DNA of 64,000 bases from Heliocidaris erythrogramma (Eukaryota; Echinodermata; Echinoidea; Camarodonta; Echinometridae): assembly GCA_025617745.1 (NCBI GenBank), contig CM046871.1, forward strand, positions 33,363,579-33,427,578, read 5' to 3'. Under the pieces are notes generated by a model. That model was not told the origin of the DNA. It was given only the letters and a program-made list of their open reading frames with translations, and made no database searches. Positions 20,806 through 33,156 of the stretch are shown here, piece by piece. Numbering within the stretch: the stretch's first letter is position 1; every line of letters starts with the position of its first letter. The translations under genes and the position numbers were made by a program.

Positions 20806-21183
20806 TAGACCAAATGGTCATTAGACTATATGAAAATTAGACCAAATGATAAGTAGCCTAACTGGTTATTAGACGAATTGGATATTAGACCAAATGGTCA
20901 TTAGACCATATGACAGTTAGACTAAATGATAAGTAGCCCAACTGGTTATTAGACTAAATGGAATTGGACCAAATGATAGGTAGACCATATGGTATTAGCC
21001 AAAGTAGGTGTAGCCCGAATGGATATGAGACTATGTGGCTTGTAGACAAAATGACTGTTAGACTATTTGGAAATAGACGAAGTGAAAATTAGCCGAAGTG
21101 AAAATTAGCCCAAATGGGTTTTAGACTAAATGGGGTTAGCCAAACTGTGTATTAGACGAATTGGTTATTAGGCCCAATGGAAA
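20806..21183 (-). repeat. Foldback arm, right, outer part 1
   Basis: Units of TAGACCAAATGGTCATTAG type, the inverse complement of the left arm at 17,690. The arm is interrupted by the Helentron-like element at 21,184 and resumes at 22,438. Confidence 0.75.
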
Positions 21184-22437
21184 CTAGAAATGTGCATTCC
21201 TCGTGCCGCGCAATGCGAAATGTATCCCCCGGCGCTGGCAGCGATTTGAAGGAGGGACAAAGACCCTCCCCCATCCCCTCCCTCAAACAAAAGGATGGTG
21301 TAGAAATTGCCGCCAGTGGCCCGGAATATTGTCAACACCAGGAGCAGCATTACCAAAACGATTTGTGTAGATTAGAGTATAATGCATTTTATAGAAAATT
21401 CGGAAGAAATATGACCTCAGAGCGCACATAAGACATCCACTAAAATATGACCTTTGATCCTATGAAAGACGGAACACTATAGAGGCAGCATCACCAAAAA
21501 CTGTAGAGGTGTAATCTATAATGGACCTACATACAAAATTTGAATGAAATCCGTCAAGAAATGCAGAAGTAAGAGTGCACAAAAGGGACAAATGAGCTTT
21601 GACCCTATAAAGGACGGAACAATGAGGGCAGCATCACCAAACAGTAAAGATGTGTAGATTATACCAAGATACATCTCCATACAAAATTTGAAAGAAATCC
21701 ATCAAGAAATGTGGCCTGCAGAGTGAACTCACGCCATCCCTTGAAGTATGACCTTTGACCCTATAAAAGACGGGACACTGGTGGCAGCATCACCAAAAAC
21801 TACAGGTTTTTAGATTACACCAAGGGACACCTTCATGCAAAATTTGAACGAAATCCGTCAAGAAATGCAGAAGTAAGAGTGCAAGAAATGGAAAAATGAC
21901 CTTTGACCCTATAAAAGACGGAACACTGGTGGCAGCATCACCAAACACTATAGGTTTTTAAATTACACCAAGAGACACCTTCATGCAAAATTTGAACGAA
22001 ATCCGTTGAGAAATGTGACCGCCAGAGCGCACACAAGAGTACACACAAGACATCTATCAAAATATGACCTTTGACCCTATAAAAGACGGAACACTGGGGG
22101 CAGCATCACCAAAATCTCTAGGGTTCCAGATTTTACCAAGAGACACCTTCATACAAAATTTGAACAAAATCCGTTGAGAAATGTGACCGCTAGAGCGCAC
22201 ACAAACTTTCCCCAAAAATATGGCCTTTTACCCTATAAAAGACGAACACTGGGGCAGCATCACCAGAAACTATAGGGGTCCAGATTTTACCAAGATACAC
22301 GTCCATAGGAAGTCTGAAAGAAATTCGTCGAGAAATGTGACCGCTAGAGCGCACACAAGAATGTGACGCGGCGGCGGCGGCGGCGGCGAAACGCTGCTGA
22401 ATCCAAAGTATCCTCCGGCATACTGCCGGGGGATACA
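21184..22437 (-). mobile_element. Helentron-like non-autonomous element, copy 1
   Basis: In its own (minus) orientation the element starts TGTATCCCCCGGC at 22,437. It carries about six units of roughly 150 bp with GACCTTTGACCCTATAAAAG and GGCAGCATCACCAAA. It then has the inverse GCCGGGGGATACA internally (about 21,221-21,233), a short hairpin (GCATT...AATGC) and the 3' end CTAG. Subterminal inverted repeats, central tandem repeats and a 3' hairpin with CTAG fit non-autonomous Helentrons (Helitron2, DINE-1-like). A CGG-repeat hairpin-prone tract lies near the 5' end. No Rep/helicase is encoded. Confidence 0.7.
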
Positions 22438-22535
22438 ATTAGACGAAATGGTAAGTAGACAAACTGGTTGTAGACAGAATGAAGTTAGACCACGTGGAGT
22501 TCGACGAACTGATGATTAGACTAAGTCGTGGTAGA
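22438..22535 (-). repeat. Foldback arm, right, outer part 2
   Basis: Continues the arm (AGACGAAATGGTAAG, GTTAGACCACGTGGA). Joining it to 21,183 gives an ordinary arm unit, so the Helentron-like element is a later insertion. Confidence 0.75.
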
Positions 22536-22644
22536 CCAAGCGACAGTGTACCCCAGAAAACAGCCTTTTCCTTGCGTTGACCGATGAAGCATGAATGAGC
22601 GCGCGCACACACACACACACACACCGTACCCTTTCCAAACTCCC

Positions 22645-22885
22645 TATAATATGGTGGTGATACTCTCCCCACGCTATGGGAAATCGAGTTTGTTTTCCAC
22701 GGCAGTGGGGATAACTCCAACATAACCCGGTATAGTTATACTCGTGATACTGTCCCCACGCTATGGGAAATCGAGTTTGTTTTCCACGGCAGTGGGGATA
22801 ACTCCAACAGTATAATATACTCGTCATATTGTCCCCTCGCAACGAGAAATCTGATTCGTTTGGAAACGCGGTGGGGACAGTTTCC
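22645..22885 (+). repeat. Tandem repeat of about 85 bp, three units
   Basis: Each unit has TCCCCACGCTATGGG, AAATCGAGTTTGTTTTCC and CAGTGGGGATAACTCCAAC. The two GTGGGGA/TCCCCAC words in each unit can pair as a hairpin. The third unit is diverged. Confidence 0.75.
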
Positions 22886-23300
22886 CAAAGGTTGTTAATA
22901 AACTCACATGGCATGGAAGTTTGACTTCCACTTCTATGAAATAAAATTGTGAAATTCATTAATTATGCAAATTTATGCAAAATCAACGAAAAATGCTACT
23001 TCTCTATTTCACATCGGATTTTGAATCTGATTGTTTTATCTGACAGGGCTTGGTGAGGGCTTCCAAAATTCTACACAGAATTTCGAAATTCATTAATTAT
23101 GCAAATTTATGCTAGGTAATTAGTGACCATTCGTTAGTATATATTGTATGGGGGAAAACTCGATGTTCTGTTCCAAAACATATGTATAGAACATACAGAA
23201 GTTTTAAGATGTTTGATGAGAATGTGTTTTGCTACACTCTGAGCGAGATTAACTGGAATGCTATGCATACGATGTAAATTGTTCATTGCATGCTTTCGAA
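22886..23300. other. Unassigned DNA with a short direct repeat
   Basis: AATTCATTAATTATGCAAAT occurs near 22,954 and again near 23,089. Nothing else was recognised. Confidence 0.4.
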
Positions 23301-23309
23301 TCACACTGT

Positions 23310-23600
23310 TAAAACATGTATTAAAAAACTACGGATTAAAAAATGTTGATTAAAAATCGCTCAACATTGGTTATAAAATGAATGTTGGTTAAAAATGACT
23401 TTTAATCTTGCGTGGGTTAAAAATATTGTTGATTAAAATTATTGTTTTTATTCTTGTTGGTTACTTTGTAACCAACATTGATTAAAAACAGTGTTCTCTG
23501 CTTTCCCGCCAAACTGATAGTGCTAACTGTCAAGACACTTTATCTTTTTGTTGGTTAAAAGTTTGATCAAAGTTGATTAAAATACCAATCGCGTGACCGA
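23310..23600 (+). repeat. Degenerate GTTGATTAAAAA repeats
   Basis: About fifteen loose copies of TTGGTTAAAAAT or TTGATTAAAA over 290 bp. Degenerate minisatellite. Confidence 0.55.
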
Positions 23601-24288
23601 ACAGCGCATGCGCATATGGATTTGGAACAAATTCGCTGCGCACAAATCTATCATAGAAATTGTTTGCGATAAAAATGGAAGGCATTGTCATTCAAGTCGC
23701 TGAATGAGTGGGGACTTTCAAAGTGTTTGAAGGTGAGAAACTATTATTCATATATGTGATTGTTGTCCAGCTTAATCTTGGGAAGAAATAGATCTACAGT
23801 GTGCTCTTTCTTTCTAATTTAAACGGCTTGGGAGCAAGTTCGACCTGCTCGATCTGGACTAGACCTGGCTAAGCCAGGCCCACCGGTAGATTTACCGACT
23901 GCGCCTATACATAGCGAGGAGGCGACGCCGCGACGGCGCGTCGGATCGTTTATGTGAACCCAGCTTAAAGAGCTCATATTGAGAAAAGAAGTGGTATGCG
24001 TTTTTATTTGGTAATATTAAAATCTGTGTATCAAAGAAAACAATCCTTTTTAAATTTTTCAAATAGCTCAACTAGAAAGTGCAATTTTTTAAAGATAAAA
24101 ATCACCTTTTTGAGGGTTTGAAATTGACTCGCATCCCAATTCGGCAAATGCTAGTTTGTTTACTTTTCTCTCCAAATTAGCACTGACGTCATTGGGTAGA
24201 GTCGTATGACCTCCGCGGTGTACTGCTGCACAACATAGCATGGACTGGCAACCGAGAGTGAAGAGAAACTTTGCTCGACATGATTTTG
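23601..24288. other. Unassigned DNA
   Basis: A short GC-rich patch at about 23,890-23,950. No gene or repeat could be supported. Confidence 0.35.
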
Positions 24289-24565
24289 ATAATTCAAAAT
24301 TATGTTTCCAAATAATAATAATAATAATAATAATCCACTCCAAATTTTATTTTATTTGAGAAATTGAAATTCTTTTTGCCCAATCGTGGGCCCGGCAGCC
24401 ACTGTGCAGCGCCAGATGGACGTTGCTCTATCCTTTCAATTGTTGAACGCCAAACAAGGTAGCAGCAACTCCCATCTTTTAGTATGACGCGGCCGAGGTT
24501 CGACCCCACGACCTCCCGATTGTGAGGTGGACGCTCTACTGACTGAGCCAACACATCGGTATAAA
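24289..24565 (-). mobile_element. tRNA-derived SINE, minus strand, (ATT)n tail
   Basis: On the minus strand: box A TGGCTCAGTCAGTAGAGCG (about 24,552), anticodon-arm-like CACCTCACAATCGGGAGGT, and a box B-like GGGGTCGAACCTCGG. A body of about 150 bp and a tail of ATT triplets follow. It differs in sequence from the SINE at 18,542 but shares the tail type. Confidence 0.75.
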
Positions 24566-25150
24566 ATCCATCAGTTTTGTTAAAAGGCTGATTTTTCGAA
24601 ATGGTCCCTACAATAGTACAAATTCGTGCATGCTTGCTGTGTGTCGCTGCTGTGAAATCTTTTCGCCGAATTTTCACAAACTTCACCCACAAATTCCGTT
24701 GCTTATTGAGCTTTGGAAAGGTAAAGAAACTGATGTTGGTGTTCTTTAAAGTATTGTAACACCCCCCCCCCCCCCAACACACACACACAACGCAATTTCG
24801 TGGCATTTTGCCACAAAACGTAAGGATTCCCCCAAAAGAAAGCGACTCTCGTTGATGTTGGTTTTTTTACACACTATTCCAATATGCACCGGATGAATTG
24901 ACCTGGTTAAATTGATCAACTCTACCCAGTGACGTCATAGCAGGTCAACCTCGCTTCGATGTTTATCGGTCTGTTTGAGAAATCTGGCTCAATAAGGGCA
25001 AAAATCAAGGGTACATTTTAGGCAAAAGAATCTATTTTATTTGCTAAAATTGATGAAACCTTTATTTAAATATGTTTATTATTTATTTACAAACCATATT
25101 TCTTGCGATTGGGGGTCGGAAAAAATCAACATATGAGCTTTTTAAGCTTG
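24566..25150. other. Unassigned DNA with a poly-C tract
   Basis: A poly-C run near 24,763-24,774 adjoins an (AC)n stretch. No gene or element was recognised. Confidence 0.35.
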
Positions 25151-25154
25151 GTTC

Positions 25155-25895
25155 AGATAAAAATCGGCGGTACCGATACCTCGGCGATTTTGTTAAATTT
25201 TATAGGCGTCGGCGAGATTGACGTTGCGATCCGATGTCGGGGTATCCAGCAACGCTTGTGCTATCGAGCATTCACAAAAAACCGACGTCCCCGACGGTTT
25301 CCTTTGAACATCGTCGATGGGGGGGGGGGGGGGGGGGGGGGGGGGAGGTATATGTCGGCGATTAGTCAATGGTCCCCGGCCGAGTCAATGAAATCGGAGA
25401 TAAAACGATGATACGCCGCCGATTAGTCAATGGTCACCCGGCCTAGTCAAAGACTAGCCGCCGGCACGTCGCCGACGTATCATCGATTACGTGTGCTTTG
25501 TACAACAATTTTCCCACACTTTTTCCATTAATTAAATTAAAAATTTCATCCTTTCTGGACCATGTGAAAAAGGCTATAAGTATAACGATAACATATCACG
25601 CAATGTCACTCATATATATACCCATCTTCGTAATCACTGAATTGCCCCCGATATATCTGCGACGCGCCGGCGGCTAGTCGTTGACTAATCACCGTAGGGT
25701 CTTAGATGTGTCGCCGACATGCTGTAATCGGCCGGGGAACAATGACTAATCGGCGGCGTTTCGTCTATTAATCTGCGATTGCACGCCGACAGCCGCCGAA
25801 AAGTCGGCGATGGGTGCCGCCAGGGCTTTCTTCGCCGATCGATCGCAAAATTTTAACTCGCACTTGTAAATGACAGGCCGCCGATCACCAAAAAT
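25155..25895. repeat. GC-rich candidate element with CGGCGA words
   Basis: About 740 bp, much richer in CGGCG/CGCCG than its surroundings. ATCGGCGG words sit near the left edge and inverted ones near the right (CCGCCGATCACC at 25,878). GATTAGTCAATGGTC recurs inside. A poly-G run of about 26 lies at 25,320-25,345. Possibly a MITE; borders are uncertain. Confidence 0.4.
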
Positions 25896-26139
25896 AGTCG
25901 TTTCTGTCGGCGGAAATATATATTTTTATATATAATTGTAAAAACATGGCTGAGACATAACATGACGGGCCGTCTTGGTAGGATAATTAAATAAATGAAA
26001 TGAGCCAAGACTCAGGACGTAGCGGAATGCCACGGATTTTATTGGTGTCAAGCTTTCGGCTTACGCCTTCTTCAGGAGCTATATAACGAAAAACGAAACG
26101 AAAATGGAACAAAATGATAATACATGTACTACTGAATGT

Positions 26140-26960
26140 ATGACATTTGCTCCGGCGGCAATTGCTCCTGCGACAAATGCTCCTAAAAATACGACAACTG
26201 CTCCGCGACAATTGCTCCGCGATAATTGCTCCTGCGACAATTGCTCCGTCGACATTTGCTCCTGCGACAATTGCTCCGACGACATTTGCTCCTGCGACAA
26301 TTGCTCCGTCGACATTTGCTCCGGCGACAATTGCTCCGTCGACATTTGCTCCTGCGACAATTGCTCCGTCGACATTTGCTCCGATCGAGCGACAATTGCT
26401 CCGCGACAACTGCTCCGTCGATAAAAATGCATATATGCGACAATTGTTCCTGCGACAATTGCTCCGTCGACATTTGCTCCGATCGAGCGACAATTGCTCC
26501 GTCGATAAAATGAATATATGAGACAATTGCGACAATTGTTTCTGCAACAATTATTGTTTTGTCGACATTTGCTCCGATCGAGCGACAATTACCTACTCCG
26601 CGACAACTGCTCCGTCGATAATAATGAATATATGCGACAATTGCTCCGCCGATAAAAATGAATATGCGACAATTGCTCCGCGACAATAAACTCAGTAAAT
26701 AGAAATAAATATTTGCTCCTCGACAATTGCTCCGTCGACATTTGCTCCGGCGACATTAGCTCCGGCGGAAAGCACTCCATCCGCCGACATTTGTTTCATT
26801 CGAGCGACAATTCCTTCGCGACATTAGCTCCGTCAAATAAAATGAATATGTGACAATATCATTGCTCCGCAACAATTGCTCATGCGACAACTTGTCCGCC
26901 GACATCTGTTCCGTCGGCCGTCGTTAATGCTTATGTATGTGACAATTGCTCCAACGACAA
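26140..26960 (+). repeat. Left arm: 15-bp GACAATTGCTCC repeats
   Basis: Units alternate GACAATTGCTCCTGC and GACATTTGCTCCGTC with an exact 15-bp period in the best part (26,220-26,400), looser beyond 26,500. Because 15 is a multiple of three, several frames stay open and give pentapeptide-like ORFs; these are not genes. Confidence 0.85.
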
Positions 26961-27683
26961 CCTTATATAAAATCCTCATCAAAAGCGAACACAACGAATT
27001 CAGAACAATAGCTGTTGTTGGTGTTTCGGGATTTGGAAATAAACCTTTTTAAAGATTTTTTCTACCACTTTCCCTTGTGATTTGCCTATACCTATTAATT
27101 ATTCATTTATATGTTTTATTATTTTGTTCCCCCCCCCCCTCTCTCTCTCTCTCTCTCTTTCTTTATCTTGGGCATTTTTAACACAACTGAGTAAATGATG
27201 GCGAACATTTATTTCTAAATTATAGCCATTCTATCTACTAGTCATGACACTTGCTGGTGGGGAAAACAAGCCAGTCCTGTATGTGGGTTGTTGCGAATTG
27301 CTAAAGTTCATAGGTTCAATTTAATATTGTAATAGTGAGGGGAAGGGAATATACGCCCAAAATATGGGGATTGGTGGAATTAAGTGTTCGCTCCCGGGCC
27401 TCCCGCCACGTGGAGCTTGCATAATGCCTCGCAAACAAAACAAATTGACATATACATGTATTATACTTATTAATATGGCAGTACTCTATCAAACAGAAAA
27501 TATCATAATAATGCCTCTAGCTCCCTGACTCCCCGATGCAGAACTGCATGGTTTAAATATATATATATATATATATAAACAAAAATAATACAAACGTGAA
27601 AGATAGAATAATTTATACCAGTAATACAAAAGTACGACAATCATTCTGGGTTGCCAAGTTCAACTTTTTAAACTGGTCAAGCG

Positions 27684-27815
27684 GGGTTTGTTTTGAAAGT
27701 TTAGTTGTGTCTCCTTGTTTGTTTTCATTTTTATATTAAAATAAAACGTAACTTTTTTGTGACATCTGTCTGAATATGCTCGTCGTACAGTTTGAGTAAA
27801 GCGAAAATTATTACA
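27684..27815 (+). repeat. Direct repeat, copy 1
   Basis: About 110 bp (GTTTTGAAAGTTTAGTTGTG through TGACATCTGTCTGAATATG) recur nearly unchanged at 28,192-28,300. Confidence 0.8.
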
Positions 27816-28191
27816 GGGTTCAAAGAAACAGTCAGAAAAAAATGAGTTATACAAATGTATAAGAGTTATTCTTGTTTTGAGATTCATGATGAATCTTACG
27901 TATTTATTAATGCTTCGTATCCAAACTATAAACTTTTGATATGATTGTTTTTTCAGACTTTCATAAATGATTTTTATTGAATACCACAATCTTGTGTCAG
28001 CACTATGAAAACAACGAGTAGAAAATTGTATGACTGAGATACGTAAAAAACATATATTTTTCATCTTCCAGCCCGTTTGCTAAAAAAAAAAATACAAATT
28101 TTATAAACTGGACTGTATCACTCTGTTATCTAAAAGTTCATTTCATCCTTTTTGCATTCAACTTTGTAGAATATGAACAACTGTTTTTAGT

Positions 28192-28310
28192 TTGTTTTGA
28201 AAGTTTAGTTGTGTCTCCTTGTTTGTTTTCATTTTTATCTTAAAATAAAACGTAAATTTTTTGTGACATCTGTCTGAATATGCTTGTCTTACGGTTATTT
28301 GTAAAGCGAA
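28192..28310 (+). repeat. Direct repeat, copy 2
   Basis: Second copy of the repeat at 27,684. The ORFs over both share the peptide SDRCHKK.TFYF.IKMKTN on the minus strand. Confidence 0.8.
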
Positions 28311-30032
28311 ATTAAAATTAGAGAATACAAAGAAACATATGCTACGACCCAGGAGGCTGTGGGAGACTTGAAAATTAATGATATTTATGGCCATAGAATG
28401 TGATATTTGGGTAAAAGTGTGATAATTGGACCAGAAAATGTCATTTTCGGGCAAAACACCTCACCCCCCCCCCCCCCCCGAACATGGATTCTTTAAAAAC
28501 ATCTAAATGCAAAGAGAAAATGTGCACACTAAAGGTTAAAGGACTAGATCAAAATATATTGTACACTCACCATCTTCACTTTTTTGTGCGGGGGGGGGGG
28601 GGGGGTGCCCAGGGCTGATTGTCAGAGCCCCCCATTCGCCCTGTCTAGCCATAAATACATTTTTAAAATAATCGCTTGTAGAGGTGGAAGAAGGGTGAAT
28701 GGCGTGTAAAAAATATTCCCCCAATTTTTAAAGAAGAAATAATAATGGAAAAGAGAAAGGAAAAAGAGGAATGACAATGAAGGGAAAACCTGAACGTGGC
28801 TGTCAAGACAAACCCACAAGGGTTTTTATACAGCAACCAGGTTCCTATTTTTATTGTCAGTCTTTTTTATGTTTTAATAATTACATGCAATTTTAATGAC
28901 TATGCCCGTCTAAACACACTAAACTATATCATAATTTCTTGCATGTTAATGTTAATGATACTCTTTTATATATGAATCTGAATAAAGCTGAATTGAAAAG
29001 AATTGAATTTAATTTAATTTAAAGCGTTGCTCGCTTCGCTCGCTTGATTTCACTATCTTAACCTATGCCGGTTATATATATATTATCAAGAAAGGGAATA
29101 GGTTTGCATCTTGTCTTTTATCCAATATTTATGCTTAATTCTTTAACTCATAAAGTGATAGTTATGTCTGCAAGGATTCGAGCGGCAAGTTGACCTATAA
29201 TAGATGAATTTTCAGGACATGACCGCCTGTGACCATTGGCCTATTCATATCATCACACCCTGATCATACTCTCTGTGTGGACGGAAGATGCCGATAAATG
29301 TACGTTACTAAAATCACGAGAAGGGATTGTAACAATACACTTAAACCTGTTCTTAGTATTTAAAAAAAAAATCAATATTTGCCCGCTTATAAAATCTAGA
29401 AATAAGACGTTTTCGATTAGCAATCATTTTTATTCAGCAGCGGATGCCCGCATATCATATTATTTTTCGCTGCGCTCACTGAAAAGCTAGAGTGAAACTT
29501 ATTGGGAAGGCAAAGGAATTGGGCATGCAACGGGAGGCGGACGAATATATTTTAGAAAGGTTATAGGCCTGTGGTGTATTTTGATGACGAAATGATACTT
29601 TATCCCCAAGAGAGTGCGTTTTCCTTGCTCGCAATGTTTAGAAACAGTGTGGTTTTGGACAGCAAACATTTGCAACAGCGAAGTATGTAATATTTGGCAG
29701 TGAGGTAACCAAATATACCATTTAAATATCTTATAAGTCCAGAGTGTATTTTGACAAAAAACGAGACTTCTTTTAAGGCAAGATATGGTAATTTTTGGCT
29801 CGCTCGCAAAATAAATAAAAGTATGTGTCTTGGGGTGTGTGGGTGAGGGGTGTGTATAGTCAAATTAATGTGAGCAAGACATTTCGGCAAAATATTTTGT
29901 TCATTCCCCATCCCACTCCTCGAAACGGATTTACGCCAGTGTCATCGTACTCTCGTGGAATAAGCAGTTAGAGGTACGGTAGTAATTGTCTCGACATACA
30001 TGTATTTCGAGATATTCGAGATATCTCGAGGC

Positions 30033-30827
30033 AATGATATTGTCGCATATTCATTTTCTTCGACGGAGCTAATGTCGCGGAGGAATTGTCGCTCAAATGG
30101 AGCAAATGTTGGCGGAGCAATTGTCGATGAGCAAATGTCGCATATTCCTTTTTATCTACCATGTCTACCGAGTTTATTGTCGCGGAGCAATTGTCGCATA
30201 TTCAGTTTTAACGACTGAACAATAATCATATTTTGGAGCAAATGTTGACGGAGCAATTGTCGCATTTCTATCGACGGAGCAGTCAGTTGTCGCGGAGCAT
30301 TTGTCGCTCGATCGGAGCAAATGTTGACGGAGCAATTGTCGCAGGAGCAATTGTCGCATATAAGCATTTCTGTCGACGGAGCCGTTGTCGCTCGATCGGA
30401 GCAAATGTCGACGGAGCAATTGTCGCATATATGCATTTCTATCGACGGAGCAGTTGTCGCGGAGCAATTGTCGCTCGATCGGAGCAAATGTCGACGGAGC
30501 AATTGTCGCAGGAGCAATTGTCGCATAATATGCATTTTTATCGACGGAGCAGTTGTCGCGGAGCAATTGTCGCTCGATCGGAGCAAATGTCGACGGAGCA
30601 ATTGTCGCAGGAGCAAATGTCGACGGAGCAATTGTCGCAGGAGCAAATGTCGTCGGAGCAATTGTCGCAGGAGTAAATGTCGCCGGAGCAATTATCGCAG
30701 GAGCAAATGCCGACGGAGCAATTGTCGCAGGAGCAATTATCGCGGAGCAATTGTCGCGGAGCAATTGTCGTATTTTTAGGAGCATTTGTCGCAGGAGCAA
30801 TTGCCGCCGGAGCAAATGTCGGTTCCC
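30033..30827 (-). repeat. Right arm: 15-bp GGAGCAATTGTCGCA repeats
   Basis: Inverse complement of the left arm. Units such as GGAGCAAATGTCGAC alternate with GGAGCAATTGTCGCA. The arm ends near 30,827 with a GGAGCAAATGTC unit. Confidence 0.85.
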
Positions 30828-30845
30828 CGTACTACTACATGCATT

Positions 30846-31378
30846 AACGAAAAGTAATGAGCAATACTTCCTTCAATAGCTAATATCCAATACGAATAAT
30901 CTGTATCTCATGAATGGAGTTGGCGCCACAATCAGTTAACTTGCTTTTGCGGTGGAACTGGTCACGTGATCCATCGCACAAGCAAGCAGAACCACAAACA
31001 ACCTAACAGGTAATGTTTTTAATTATATCAAACTTTACATTGATTATCACTATATCGTTTTATATACAGATTATTCGTATTGGATATTAGCTATTGAAGG
31101 AAGTATTGCTCATTACTTTTCACGTTTTACTTCAATAGCTAATATCCAATACGAATAATCTGTATCTAAATCGATATAGTGATAATCAATGTAAAGTTTG
31201 ATATAATTAAAAACATTACCTGTTAGGTTGTTTGTGGTTCTGCTTGCTTGTGCGATGGATCACGTGACCAGTTCCACCGCAAAAGCAAGTTAACTGATTG
31301 TGGCGCCAACTCCATTCATGAGATACAGATTATTCGTATTGGATATTAGCTATTGAAGGAAGTATTGCTGATTACTTT
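30846..31378. repeat. Palindrome with arms of about 250 bp
   Basis: The left half (GAGCAATACTTCCTTC..., GTTGGCGCCACAATCAG) is repeated inverted in the right half. The axis is near 31,110, where the CAGATTATTCGTATTGG segment also appears inverted close by, giving a nested hairpin. No ORF. Confidence 0.85.
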
Positions 31379-31764
31379 TCATGTATGCATGTATTAGTAC
31401 ATGTATAATTATTTTGTTCCATTTTCGTTTCGTTTTTCGTTGTATAGCTCCTGAAGAGGGCGTAAGCCGAAAGCTTGACACCAATAAAACCGTGGAATTC
31501 AGCTACGTACTAAGTCTTGGCTCATTTCATTTACATATATGTATAAAATATAAGACTAACTGGCTGCAATGCATTAACTGAGTCTTTGTCTTTGCCTACG
31601 TCAATGCCAGTACTTGAAATGTCAACATATATACATGCATACACTAACTATACGGACAATTAATTTTTATTTTTTATTATATATATATATATATATATAT
31701 ATAGTGGAAGAAATTTCCCAAGAGCAAAACACTGGCGGTCACTCATAGTTGTGGAATGGAATAC

Positions 31765-33156
31765 AGCGAAAGAAATGGACTATGAAATGGCCGTAGCTTC
31801 TATACTTCTCTTTTATTCAATCAAGCTTTCGATCTAAAGATCTTCATCAGGACGACTGTGTAAACAAAATACATAAGTACAATATGATGGCTGAAATAAA
31901 AAATATATAAAATAAAGTAAAGTTTAACTTTTGATTACTTATAATTTGGTTATCATTAATGTTAAAATTAAATCGTGATGAACTACTTCTCGTTCTCGTT
32001 CTACTGCTAAACACATTATTCTAGTAAAACTGCTACTACCCGGCACGTATCGGATCTTTGTTCCAAATATATCTTTATTATAACTATCAGCACCATAATT
32101 GCTTATTACATATTTAAAATCAGCATAAAAGTGTGACAACAATTCATTTATATATGTGTATGTGTTCAAACTGAGAGTATAGAGTAATTAATAAGTATAG
32201 ACAATGAGAACAAAAATTTACCATGCATAGAGGTTCAGAGTACTAAGAACTTCATCCCGTCTTTGATGAAATCAACGGGTTTTCCATGAATCTATAGAGA
32301 GGTATTAACAAATTGTGTTTAATAAATTATATGATATATATGTATGTTATTATAGATAACATTTCAGTTAGCTAAGTGCATGTTCTGAATTAAGTCAATG
32401 TGTGTAGAGTAACTAGGACATCAGAAAAAGGTCTACGATATAGGTTAGTATACTATCACATCGATTTATAATCGTTATAGTATGTCATAAAACATAATTA
32501 TGTATAATGAAAAAAAAATATATATATATATATATATAAACATGCACTTACCTAACTGAAATGTTATCTATAATAACATACATATATATCATATAATTTA
32601 TTAAACACAATTTGTTAATACCTCTCTATAGATTCATGGAAAACCCGTTGATTTCATCAAAGACGGGATGAAGTTCTTAGTACTCTGAACCTCTATACAT
32701 GGTAATTTTTTGTTCTCATTGTCTATACTTATTAATTACTCTATACTCTCAGTTTGAACACATACACATATATAAATGAATTGTTGTCACACTTTTATGC
32801 TGATTTTAAATATGTAATAAGCAATTATGGTGCTGATAGTTATAATAAAGATATATTTGGAACAAAGATCCGATACGTGCCGGGTAGTAGCAGTTTTACT
32901 AGAATAATGTGTTTAGCAGTAGAACGAGAACGAGAAGTAGTTCATCACGATTTAATTTTAACATTAATGATAACCAAATTATAAGTAATCAAAAGTTAAA
33001 CTTTACTTTATTTTATATATTTTTTATTTCAGCCATCATATTGTACTTATGTATTTTGTTTACACAGTCGTCCTGATGAAGATCTTTAGATCGAAAGCTT
33101 GATTGAATAAAAGAGAAGTATAGAAGCTACGGCCATTTCATAGTCCATTTCTTTCG

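Larger units (their letters stand above)
26961..30032. other. Core of the TU-like foldback
   Basis: AT-rich with poly-C and poly-G tracts (28,446-28,460; 28,590-28,605). ORFs up to 134 codons have no recognisable domain. No transposase, RT or RNA gene was found. Confidence 0.5.
25993..31532. mobile_element. 5.5-kb TU-like foldback with hammerhead-like termini
   Basis: A long inverted-repeat element. Terminal inverted repeats of about 130 bp start AAATGAAATGAGCC and include CTGAAGA, a GGCGTAAGCC hairpin and GAAAGCTTGACACC, the 3' side of the motif facing outward at each end. Inside are arms made of 15-bp repeats (26,140-26,960 and 30,033-30,827), a 3-kb core without genes, and a further palindrome (30,846-31,378). 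Sea urchin TU elements are the described precedent for long inverted repeats with short tandem units. No transposase is encoded. Confidence 0.75.

Noticed and set aside
22516-22959. 147-codon ORF on the minus strand
   Set aside because: Covers the 85-bp tandem repeat and yields repeated peptide blocks; not a gene.
25993-26110. Solo LTR interpretation of the TU-like terminus
   Set aside because: The ends are inverted, not direct, and do not show TG...CA edges with target repeats.
26104-26686. Overlapping ORFs encoding pentapeptide-like repeats (DNCSC, TIAPA, EQMSTEQLS)
   Set aside because: They arise on both strands from an exact 15-bp DNA repeat, which keeps several frames open. No start context or family similarity.
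26140-26960. Possible CRISPR array
   Set aside because: Units of 15 bp are contiguous without unique spacers, the arm has an inverted partner, and the context is animal DNA.
30152-30879. Long ORFs in the right arm of the TU-like foldback
   Set aside because: Mirror images of the left-arm ORFs and of the same repeat origin.
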